From: Acholeplasmataceae bacterium
GTDB taxonomy: Bacteria; Bacillota_I; Bacilli_A; Acholeplasmatales; Acholeplasmataceae
Direction of reading: 5' to 3'
Assembly: GCA_023230825.1 (NCBI GenBank)
Contig: JALNWO010000109.1
Coordinates: 1-5,739 of the forward strand
Length of the DNA stretch: 5,739 bases
The stretch's first letter is position 1. The number at the start of each line of letters is the position of its first letter. A program made the position numbers and the translations under genes. Positions 1-5,629 of this stretch are shown here, in pieces. Below the pieces are notes generated by a model. It saw only the letters and a program-made list of their open reading frames with translations. It was not told where the DNA came from and made no database searches.

Positions 1-15
1 TCCACACACGATTTC

Positions 16-53
16 TTGGATAAAAAAATCCCCCTTTTGATGGTTTTATCCAA
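16..53. repeat. Inverted repeat, 10-bp perfect arms
   Basis: TTGGATAAAA (16-25) is the exact reverse complement of TTTTATCCAA (44-53), with an 18-nt loop. A competing, less perfect pairing is possible between the CCCTTTTG run (about 32-39) and CAAAGGG (51-57). No clear T-tract follows the long arms, so it is not a classic intrinsic terminator on either strand. Its role is unknown. Confidence 0.4.
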
Positions 54-283
54 AGGGAGATTGTTGAAAGGCGTTTTTAATCCCTAAAATTAAAAATTAT
101 TCTATTTTCTGAAAGTGCCTATTTAGAATCACCACCGTTCTCTGTTCTGATGATTTTTAGAAGTAACTCTAATTTTTCTTTTTTTCTATCCAACTCATGA
201 CCAAAATAGGTTTAAATCATTTGTAGTTTTTTTATAAATCCTATTTGTTTCATAATCAAGTTTTTATATCATTTTTCTAATAT

Positions 284-315
284 TAACAGCAAACTAAATG
301 CAAAAACTGCTGTTA
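284..315. repeat. Inverted repeat, 8-bp perfect arms
   Basis: TAACAGCA (284-291) pairs exactly with TGCTGTTA (308-315) across a 16-nt loop. If a short bulge is allowed, pairing extends outwards: TTTTTCTAA lies just left of the first arm and GAAAAA just right of the second. Neither strand has a U-tract in terminator position. It lies in a gene-free stretch and its role is unknown. Confidence 0.4.
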
Positions 316-521
316 GAAAAAAAATAAATAAGTCTTACTTCATAGCAAAAGCACGTACCAAGCTGATCGCTATCGCAACAGGATTCATATTCTTCTATAT
401 ATAAGCTTTTCAGGTTTATTTTATCTTCTGCAAACAGATAGTTTATTTATTATCCCCTCCTATGCATTTATACCAACTACCCTTGAAATCTAACCGTCTA
501 AAACAAAAATAAATCCTGGAT

Positions 522-563
522 ATTCAGGTGATACTGTCCCCCATTCCGGTGATACTAACCCTC
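522..563. repeat. Tandem 21-bp repeats of an IS21-type end
   Basis: Two adjacent 21-bp units, 522-542 and 543-563, each read ATTC, A or C, GGTGATACT, two variable bases, then a C-rich tail. They differ at only a few positions. Repeated GGTGATACTG(T/A)CCCCC-like blocks are characteristic of the multiple transposase-binding sites at IS21-family ends in Bacteroidota. Their position about 45 bp beyond the end of the istB remnant fits. The imperfect palindrome CCTGGATATTCAGG (516-529) sits at the outer edge. Confidence 0.65.
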
Positions 564-606
564 TTGATAATTTGATCGATTTAAAAGAACTTTTCTACTG
601 ACAATA

Positions 607-957
607 TTACAGTTTTTTCTCAGACTTTCACCTTTTTAGTTCAATTCTGTGTGAAGTATAAACCAATCTGTCTAATATGGCATCTGCGATGATTTCTTCT
701 CCAATTACATCAAACCAGCTTGCTACAGGCAGCTGAATTGCCTAAGCAGTAGGCATCTTTGCATGCCGATCTTCTATTATTTTTTTTTGGTTTTGAGAAA
801 TAATAAATGATTTTAAACAGATCAGGCATAATTTTTAAAAGCAAAGATTATGGGTCTTTAATAAAACCACAAGATGCCTTTCGCAGAAGGGTTACCTTAA
901 AGCATGCTGCGATTGATCTTGTATTGAATAATATGTTTTATTTCATTAAAACCATAA
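607..957 (-). pseudogene. istB remnant (IS21 helper ATPase), C-terminal part
   Basis: IstB is the AAA+ ATPase that assists the IstA transposase of IS21-family elements. Read on the minus strand, the first segment (957-797) is one frame with FNT at 928-920, a K-V-T...G-F-I-K-D stretch, then IIYYF at 811-797 where IstB has the Walker B IIDDF; both aspartates are changed to tyrosine. The frame then shifts, and about 30 bases expected between Walker B and the next motif are missing. The second segment gives IIEDRHAKMPTA, a TAG stop at 742-744, AIQLPVASWFDVIGEE and ADAILDR, ending in HRIELK. Here an extra A causes a frameshift and a stop at 628-630 (a second stop lies at 607-609). Intact family members end in a similar ...HRIELKGES.RKK tail. 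The P-loop half is absent. It has several independent lesions and is certainly non-functional. A plus-strand frame over 807-1046 is the antisense shadow of this fossil. Confidence 0.75.
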
Positions 958-973
958 ATGGGCAAATAAAGTC

Positions 974-1022
974 AAAAACGAGTGAAGGAGAGTTTTTTTA
1001 TCACTCCTCTTCCCTCGTTTTT
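974..1022 (-). terminator. Intrinsic terminator of the propeller-protein gene
   Basis: A long hairpin has arms 979-993 and 1003-1017: 15 pairs with two mismatches and one G-T pair around a 9-nt loop. It is flanked by AAAAA (974-978) and TTTTT (1018-1022), so on the minus strand the stem is followed directly by a T5 run. It lies about 46 bases past the TAG stop of the minus-strand gene ending at 1069, the right place to end that transcript. The symmetric A and T flanks mean it could also stop plus-strand transcription. Confidence 0.8.
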
Positions 1023-1068
1023 ATTTTGGTATTAATAAAACAGTAAGGCAGAAGACGATCTTATTTGG

Positions 1069-3135
1069 CTATTTCATCATAATCATCTTTTTTGTCTCAA
1101 CATTGTCTCCAACAAATAATTTGTAAAAATAGGTTCCAATTGGAAAAGAAGACGCATTCCAGGCCACTTCATTCATTCCGAGTTCCATGTATTCATTTAT
1201 AAGAGTGGCTACTTCATGTCCAAGCATGTCAAAGACTGACAACCTTACAAAATTTGGGGCTGCAATATTAAACTTAATTGTTGTTGTGGAAGTAAAAGGA
1301 TTAGGGCTATTCTGAAGAAGAATTATTCCATTTGGTGTTTTGTTGGAAGGGACAGAGGTTACAATCTCTGAAAGCAATCGTTTCCATGCGGTACCAGAAT
1401 CAGCTCCAGCAAATATATATGGACCTGACACTTCAAGAGAAACAATCTGTTGATTGGTCAGGCCGGTGTTGATCTCAGTCCAACTTTCACCGTTGTTTGC
1501 TGAAAGAAAGATTCCCCCGCCATAAGTTCCGGCAAAGAGATAATCTTCTGTGACAATAAGAGTACGAACAGAAGTATTGGTTAGGCCTGAATTAACTTCT
1601 GTCCAGCTTTCACCGTTATCAGTCGAAAGGTACACGCCGCTACTACCTGTTCCGGCGAAGATTTTCGTACCCGAAAAGGCAAATTCATTTACCGAAGAAC
1701 CACCAGGTATTCCTGTATTAGCCGGTGTCCAACTACCCCCGTTATCAGTTAAAAGAAACACCCCTCCATAAGTTCCGGCAAAGAGATTTGAACCCGAAAC
1801 ACCTAGCGTACTAATTATGGTATTTGTCAGACCCGAATTAATTTCAGTCCAGGTATCACCCTGATCGGTAGAGAGAAATACTCCCCCACCAAAAGTCCCA
1901 GCATAGAGTTTTGTACCCGAAACTACTATAGAATAGATATTTATATTTGTTAGCCCATTATTGATCGCTGTCCAACTCTCACCATTGTCGGAAGAACGAT
2001 AAATACCTCCATCAAAAGTCCCAGCATAAAGGTTCGAACCAGATACTGCCAAGGTATAAACGTCAACATTTGTTAAGCCTGAACAGACTTTTGTCCAATT
2101 TTCGCCATCATCGGTTGTAAGGAACACCCCACCAAAAGTCCCAGCAAAGAGGTTCCCTTCTGAAACTGCAAGTGCTGGAGTAATAATTGCTGTCAAGCCT
2201 GTATTGGCCTCTGTCCAGTTGGTTCCGTTATCGGTGGTAACATAAATACCACTGCCTAAAGTTCCTATGAAGAGTTTTGAATCAGAAATGGCCATGGTAT
2301 AGACATCAAAATTTGTCAGGCCTGAATTGACCTCCGTCCAGCTAGCTCCGTTATCCGATGAATGAAATACACCCCCACCGAAAGTTCCAGCAAAAAGATT
2401 TGTATCCGAAACCGCAAGGGAACGAATATCTGTATGGGTGAGGCCTGAACTGACTTCAGTCCAGTTTTCGCCGTTATCGGTGGAAAGGAACACCCCACCA
2501 CTGGTTCCGGCGAAAAGGTTAGTGTCCGAAACTACCAGCGAGCTCACAGCATAATTGGTCAGACCAGAATTGACTTCAGTCCAGTTTGCCCCGTTGTCGG
2601 TGGAAAGAAATACTCCACCATAAGTACCGGCAAAAAGATTCGATCCAGAAACTGCCAAAGCACGAACAGCTGTGTTTGTCAAATTTGAAGTGACATTTGT
2701 CCAGCTTTCGCCATTGTCAGTAGAAAGAAATACCCCACTCCAGGACCCAGCGAAAATATTTGTACCTGATACTGCAAAAGAAATAACACTCGTATATTCA
2801 GGAATACCGAAATTGGCCTCTGTCCAGCTAGCTCCATTGTCGGTGGAAAGGAAAATACCTCCACTGGTACCGGCAAAAAGATTTGTTTCGGAAGTAGCAA
2901 GCGAATATACATTAGTGTCTGTTAAGCCAGAACTGACCTTCGTCCAGTTTTGGCCGTTGTCGGAGAAAAGAAATACACCGGCAAAAGTACCCGCGAAAAT
3001 TTCTGTGTCGTTTGCAACAATACAATTCACAGTGCCGCCATAAGGTCCATTAGTCGGTATCCATTGGGCATAAAGTGAACCTATATGCAAAATCAGGAAC
3101 ATACAGCTTGATAGAAAGTAACGAAAGGTTTGCAT
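1069..3135 (-). CDS. Secreted 14-repeat Asp-box beta-propeller protein with T9SS sorting domain
   Basis: A 688-residue exported protein of unknown specific function. Residues 1-24 form a signal peptide (basic F-R start, hydrophobic core, cleavage probably after SLYAQ). Residues 25-591 are fourteen tandem ~40-residue repeats of the form WTEVNSGLTN..V.SLAVS..NLFAGT.GGVFLSTDNG; each unit carries the BNR/Asp-box S-T-D-N-G-x-x-W signature, which marks one blade of a beta-propeller. Residues about 600-688 are a type IX secretion C-terminal sorting domain: N-S-P-N-P-F, a V-F-D-M-L-G-H-E-V strand, P-I-G-T-Y-F-Y-K-L and the final basic E-T-K-K-M-I-M-M-K. The protein should cross the inner membrane by Sec and the outer membrane by T9SS, then be released or attached at the surface. 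There are no sialidase-type catalytic features (no FRIP motif), so an enzymatic role is not supported; binding, adhesion or a structural role is likelier. The ATG at 3135 is chosen because the signal peptide begins there and a consensus promoter lies about 50 bases upstream. It sits downstream of, and in the same direction as, the TPR-HTH regulator gene. Confidence 0.95.
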   Translation of the reverse strand: MQTFRYFLSSCMFLILHIGSLYAQWIPTNGPYGGTVNCIVANDTEIFAGTFAGVFLFSDNGQNWTKVSSGLTDTNVYSLATSETNLFAGTSGGIFLSTDNGASWTEANFGIPEYTSVISFAVSGTNIFAGSWSGVFLSTDNGESWTNVTSNLTNTAVRALAVSGSNLFAGTYGGVFLSTDNGANWTEVNSGLTNYAVSSLVVSDTNLFAGTSGGVFLSTDNGENWTEVSSGLTHTDIRSLAVSDTNLFAGTFGGGVFHSSDNGASWTEVNSGLTNFDVYTMAISDSKLFIGTLGSGIYVTTDNGTNWTEANTGLTAIITPALAVSEGNLFAGTFGGVFLTTDDGENWTKVCSGLTNVDVYTLAVSGSNLYAGTFDGGIYRSSDNGESWTAINNGLTNINIYSIVVSGTKLYAGTFGGGVFLSTDQGDTWTEINSGLTNTIISTLGVSGSNLFAGTYGGVFLLTDNGGSWTPANTGIPGGSSVNEFAFSGTKIFAGTGSSGVYLSTDNGESWTEVNSGLTNTSVRTLIVTEDYLFAGTYGGGIFLSANNGESWTEINTGLTNQQIVSLEVSGPYIFAGADSGTAWKRLLSEIVTSVPSNKTPNGIILLQNSPNPFTSTTTIKFNIAAPNFVRLSVFDMLGHEVATLINEYMELGMNEVAWNASSFPIGTYFYKLFVGDNVETKKMIMMK
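1363..3063 (-). repeat. Fourteen tandem ~120-bp repeats coding for Asp-box blades
   Basis: The DNA for residues 25-591 is a tandem array of units of 117-126 bp (39-42 codons). Boundaries, taken at the Trp that opens each repeat, are residues 25, 64, 104, 145, 185, 225, 266, 307, 347, 388, 429, 469, 511 and 552. Repeats 3 and 12 are variants with G-I-P instead of G-L-T-N. Repeats 6, 7, 9, 10 and 13 carry an additional residue after the A-G-T-x-G-G turn. Repeat 13 has a weakened Asp-box (SANNGESW), and repeat 14 lacks one, ending in A-W-K-R-L-L-S-E-I. Several units share long DNA identity, as expected from duplication within the gene. Confidence 0.9.
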
Positions 3136-3172
3136 TGCATTTTTGATTTTGGTAAGTAAGTAAAAAAATTAA

Positions 3173-3184
3173 TTGTCTTGACAA
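3173..3184. promoter_or_regulatory. Small palindrome over the promoter's downstream edge
   Basis: TTGTC (3173-3177) and GACAA (3180-3184) form a perfect inverted repeat with a 2-bp centre. It overlaps the last three bases of the TATTTTTG box and covers the probable transcription start of the propeller-protein gene. A dimeric repressor bound here would block initiation. A palindrome this short could occur by chance, so the operator reading is only a suggestion. Confidence 0.25.
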
Positions 3185-3212
3185 AAATACCACGAGAGAA
3201 TTTTTAATCAAA
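3182..3212 (-). promoter_or_regulatory. Bacteroidota-type promoter of the propeller-protein gene
   Basis: On the minus strand TTTG (3212-3209) is followed after 19 bases by TATTTTTG (3189-3182). This matches the Bacteroidota sigma-70-type consensus of TTG/TTTG near -33 and TAnnTTTG near -7 with about 19 bp between. Transcription would begin around 3170-3177, leaving a 5' leader of about 40 bases before the ATG at 3135. The leader ends in A-rich sequence and has no Shine-Dalgarno motif, which is normal in this phylum. The promoter suggests this gene is not simply read through from the regulator gene upstream. Confidence 0.65.
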
Positions 3213-3222
3213 TAAATTAACT

Positions 3223-3275
3223 ACCTCAAATCTACTTATTGCATGAAAATGGCTCCACCTCAAATCTTCTTACTG
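3223..3275. promoter_or_regulatory. Pair of 19-bp direct repeats upstream of the promoter
   Basis: Copies at 3223-3241 and 3257-3275 match at 17 of 19 positions (shared core ACCTCAAATCT, then CTTA and TG). They repeat at a 34-bp interval. The nearer copy begins 10 bp upstream of the TTTG box of the promoter for the minus-strand gene at 1069-3135. Same-orientation repeats placed just upstream of a -33 box are what one expects of activator or response-regulator binding sites. No protein can be assigned from sequence alone; the adjacent HTH regulator is one candidate. Confidence 0.4.
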
Positions 3276-3310
3276 TTTTTTTTGTTAAACACTTATTGAA
3301 TATCAGCCAC

Positions 3311-4732
3311 TTAAAATAAACTAAACCAAATGTAAATATCTACATCCGGAGGAATATTAAGTTTTTTCCTAATTAAATATTTCCTATTCTGTACCGATTT
3401 TTGGGTGATAAATTTATATCTAGCTATGTCGCTGGTTGGTATTTTTAATTTAAGCAAAGCACAGAACTCAATATCAGACTGAATTATTTTCGGGTTTAGT
3501 TTTAATAGTTTTGGTATAAAGGTGGGATATACTTTCTCAAAGTAAGCCATAAACGCCTGATCGTTAATTTTAAGCATTTCCAAGAGTCTGGAATAATTTT
3601 CCCCTCTCTCGTTTTCTGGATTTTCTTCTAAATATTTCTGGCTGATTTTCTCCTGACGGGTTAAAATCTTGTTTTTCCTGATGAAAACCATCATTAATAT
3701 TGCCATCAACACAAGGAAAAAGACAAGCACAATGCTGTGTTCTGAAATACTATCTTTCCCGCTTTCCTCCAGCAAGCTAAGGAGGGATTCATTTCGGCTC
3801 TCTGAGACATTCAGTTTCAGAGAATCCCGCTTTGCATGGTACTCGTTTAACTTTTCGCGCTCATCAAGCCTTTTGTATGCTTGAATGATATTATCATACA
3901 AAGTCAGAAGATTCAAATGATTTTTGTACCCTTTTACTTTTTCGGCTTCTAACAAATACAAAATTGCATTTTCGTAGTTCCCTTTTTCTACAGAAACCCG
4001 CCCCAACACCAAAAAATTAGAGAATTGGATGTCATTTCGACCATATCCGCTTTCTTTTGAAAGAGATAACTCAGCAAAATATTTTGCCGAATCCAAATTA
4101 TTCAGATCAATATAAACTCTGCTTCGGTTTGAATAATCAATATATCGAAACCTTTCCTTATATTTTTCATCAGTTAAATTTTCATATTCATCAGCTATCT
4201 TCTCAAGATATTTAAGTTGACTTTCATAATCTTTCTGAAGAAAATAATAATTGGAAAATGCTACGTAAAGATTTACTCGTGTAAGAATGATAATGAAATC
4301 CTTATCTTCTACTCTTCTGATTATTCTTTCAGCTTGTTTAAGCTCTTCAAATGCCTGTTCATAAAGCCCATTAAATGCATAAGCATTAAAAATATCTATT
4401 TTTGCAGAGGTTTGATATACTGGATTTTGATATGTTTCTGCTTTTTGAAAAAGTAATTTTGCTGTAATCATTAATTTTTCAAAATTATTTTTCGACTCGT
4501 AGTAAACACATTGAGTCGAAATAGCGCATAATTCAGCTTCCAGATTTTTTTCCCTTTGCGCTTCCTGCAATATAATTGCAGATTCTTGAAAAGCTTCTTC
4601 TGGGCTAGTAAAAACTAAACTATAGTTTTCCTTTGTTCTTTTCAGTAACTTATCCTGTTCAGTGGTTTCCTGTGAGCAGAGCAGAATAGTTCCCAAGAGA
4701 ATAAATACTATTACTATGTTAAACTTAATCAT
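3311..4732 (-). CDS. Membrane-anchored TPR / LuxR-like HTH transcriptional regulator
   Basis: A 473-residue protein. The ATG at 4732 is preferred because it begins a signal peptide or anchor (M-I-K-F-N-I-V-I-V-F-I-L-L-G...). The longer frame to 4786 would need a TTG start and adds an unlikely second hydrophobic stretch. Next come helical TPR-like repeats over about residues 40-305, with typical signatures such as N-A-Y-A-F-N-G-L-Y-E-Q-A-F-E-E-L and E-K-G-N-Y-E-N-A-I-L-Y-L-L-E-A-E. A transmembrane helix at about 333-351 (S-I-V-L-V-F-F-L-V-L-M-A-I-L-M-M-V-F) is followed by basic residues. The C-terminal part has the pattern E-F-C-A-L-L-K-L, then I-A-R-Y-K-F-I-T-Q-K-S-V-Q-N-R-K-Y-L-I-R-K-K-L-N-I-P, a GerE/LuxR-like helix-turn-helix characteristic of many Flavobacteriia TPR proteins. 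The expected topology is periplasmic TPRs with a cytoplasmic DNA-binding end, so it may carry a signal across the inner membrane. The ligand and target genes are unknown; the nearest candidate target is the propeller gene 176 bp downstream. A near-consensus TACTTTTTG (4775-4767, one T too long, no good -33 partner) could be its -7 box. Confidence 0.92.
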   Translation of the reverse strand: MIKFNIVIVFILLGTILLCSQETTEQDKLLKRTKENYSLVFTSPEEAFQESAIILQEAQREKNLEAELCAISTQCVYYESKNNFEKLMITAKLLFQKAETYQNPVYQTSAKIDIFNAYAFNGLYEQAFEELKQAERIIRRVEDKDFIIILTRVNLYVAFSNYYFLQKDYESQLKYLEKIADEYENLTDEKYKERFRYIDYSNRSRVYIDLNNLDSAKYFAELSLSKESGYGRNDIQFSNFLVLGRVSVEKGNYENAILYLLEAEKVKGYKNHLNLLTLYDNIIQAYKRLDEREKLNEYHAKRDSLKLNVSESRNESLLSLLEESGKDSISEHSIVLVFFLVLMAILMMVFIRKNKILTRQEKISQKYLEENPENERGENYSRLLEMLKINDQAFMAYFEKVYPTFIPKLLKLNPKIIQSDIEFCALLKLKIPTSDIARYKFITQKSVQNRKYLIRKKLNIPPDVDIYIWFSLF

Positions 4733-4786
4733 ATAAAATAAGATTAATATTACGAAAAGGTATTCCCAAAAAGTAAAATTATTCAA

Positions 4787-4964
4787 TATGCTTCGAATCT
4801 ACAAAAAATTAAAAGGTTTGAAATACCTCATGCTTTGTAGGCAACATGGATACGTAAAAAGTGAGCCCCAACAATGCCAACAAAAACACTCAAAGCCCGA
4901 TACTCCTCCCGATTCCTGGACACTATCCCGTAAAATATGTAACTATGAATCAGGGGATTTAACT
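4787..4964. other. Intergenic stretch, nothing recognised
   Basis: Sequence upstream of the regulator gene. A plus-strand frame of 60 codons (4788-4970) begins with ATG, but its product is Lys/Gln/Pro-rich, without known motifs or a recognisable promoter, and starts within the regulator's upstream region. I regard it as chance. No RNA gene or strong hairpin was seen. The regulator's promoter should lie in the last 100 bases or so before 4732. Confidence 0.4.
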
Positions 4965-5324
4965 CTATAGTTGAACCCTTTCAGCAAAAATAGTCAAAAA
5001 TTGATTGAGAATTAAACCGTAGTTACTTATAGGCTTTCTGGTTTCAAATATACAACCGTATTCGTAAAGAAGCCATGCACGCATGTACAAACCAGCTATT
5101 TTAGAACAACCTTGAATAGGAATCTCGATGATCCTTAGGGCTTTACTTATGTTTTCATCATTTGATTCCTTGTAGACATATTGGTATTTATAGTTAATGG
5201 TATCAAAAACAATATCATGACCCAACTTTCGCAGTATAGAAATGTAGTTCTTAACCGTCTATGGTGAAACATTTAGACGATGCCAAATAGGTAAAAACGC
5301 CACTATTTCAGCAGAAAAGCATTT
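4965..5324 (-). pseudogene. Possible broken small HTH-domain gene
   Basis: From 5324 the minus strand gives a frame that includes RLNVSP, a TAG stop at 5259-5261, then TVKNYISILRKLGHDIVFD, running on to a TAG at 4965. The residues around the stop resemble a winged-helix/HTH_11-like unit, where a 'LNVSxxTVxxYIxxLRKLG' stretch is the turn and recognition helix followed by a beta-hairpin. The stop occupies a position where TGG (Trp) would need one base change. Downstream of the stop the open frame has no ATG near its start, only TTG at 5225, so an intact 86-residue product is doubtful. The C-terminal part (Y-K-E-S-N-D-E-N... to F-A-E-R-V-Q-L) is not recognised, and upstream of 5324 the frame is closed by TAA. 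The HTH reading is by eye and moderate at best; the alternative is unrelated non-coding DNA with a chance open frame. Confidence 0.35.
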
Positions 5325-5593
5325 TTAAAGGCAACAAAACCCAAAAAAGATCGGTATCAACGGAATATTTACATCTGAAAAGAACTCATACTGCTATGCA
5401 ATCAATGATCGGTTTTTATCCCTGTGATTGCTTAAAGGGCTACCTCAACCTTGAAACCTGAAATGAACTTCGGCGATTTGGTTCCATAGGACGTACAAAT
5501 GATAAAACCAAGTTATCGGTCTGATTATTACGGTTCGGCTCATCAGATATACCACTATGATTTGGAGGTATCCTTATTCACAATTACCAAAGC
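5325..5593. other. Gene-free stretch of uncertain origin
   Basis: Both strands are interrupted by stops in every frame. The longest plus-strand reading, M-N-F-G-D-L-V-P, stop (5487-5489), then M-I-K-P-S-Y-R-S-D-Y-Y-G and on to 5657, runs straight through the hairpin at 5594-5627, which argues against a real gene. Composition is slightly less AT-rich than the flanks, so this may be a decayed coding region, but I recognise no family. Confidence 0.4.
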
Positions 5594-5629
5594 AAGCGAG
5601 GATGCCAACAGAGTGGCATCCTCGCTTTT
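5594..5629 (+). terminator. Strong intrinsic terminator-type hairpin
   Basis: Perfect 14-bp arms AAGCGAGGATGCCA (5594-5607) and TGGCATCCTCGCTT (5614-5627) with a 6-nt loop are followed on the plus strand by a T4 run (5626-5629). The minus strand has only a weaker T-rich continuation, so plus-strand termination is preferred. No intact plus-strand gene ends just upstream, so the hairpin may have outlived a decayed gene. It could alternatively stop minus-strand transcripts entering from beyond the window. Confidence 0.6.

Larger units (their letters stand above)
1..515. other. AT-rich region without a supportable gene
   Basis: About 500 bases of AT-rich sequence with many stops on both strands. 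No reading frame here has both a credible start and a recognisable protein. A minus-strand frame is open from roughly 450 to 295 but has no ATG near its upstream end and matches nothing I recognise. A 17-codon ATG frame at about 387-334 (minus) is too short to support. Two inverted repeats, listed separately, are the only structured elements seen. The region borders the remnant IS21-type end and may be old intergenic or insertion-derived DNA. Confidence 0.5.
516..960 (-). mobile_element. Decayed, 5'-truncated IS21-family element
   Basis: This stretch combines a typical IS21-type terminal repeat pair (522-563) with the C-terminal half of an istB-like helper gene reading towards it (607-957, minus), the arrangement expected at the istB end of an IS21-family element. 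The istA transposase, the N-terminal half of istB including the P-loop, and the other end are absent. The reading frame is broken. The right boundary near 960 is approximate: recognisable homology fades there, just before the terminator hairpin at 974. It is inert by itself and a fossil of an old insertion. The family assignment rests on recognising IstB motifs by eye. Confidence 0.65.

Noticed and set aside
807..1046. Plus-strand 79-codon open frame with ATG
   Set aside because: It is antisense to the istB remnant and runs through the terminator hairpin; the product has no recognisable features.
1550..1771. Open frames on the opposite strand and in other frames within the propeller gene (also 2316-2501, 2672-3043, 2679-2912)
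   Set aside because: They are periodic shadows of the ~120-bp repeats; their products repeat with the same period and show no independent protein character.
1069..3135. Sialidase (neuraminidase) activity suggested by Asp-box repeats
   Set aside because: Sialidases have four or five Asp-boxes plus an FRIP motif and Arg triad; here there are 13 tandem boxes in short repeats and no catalytic features.
3223..3275. CRISPR array
   Set aside because: Only two imperfect 19-bp copies with a 15-bp gap, no third unit and no cas genes; the position fits promoter control sites.
4630..4732. Lipoprotein signal in the regulator (Cys in T-I-L-L-C-S-Q)
   Set aside because: The residue before Cys is Leu rather than Gly/Ala/Ser, so it is a poor lipobox; a membrane helix further on already anchors the protein.
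4733..4786. 18-residue N-terminal extension of the regulator
   Set aside because: It needs a TTG start and puts a second hydrophobic stretch before an already complete signal peptide beginning at the ATG at 4732.
4788..4970. Plus-strand 60-codon ATG frame
   Set aside because: No known motif, no recognisable promoter, polar low-information product; most likely chance.
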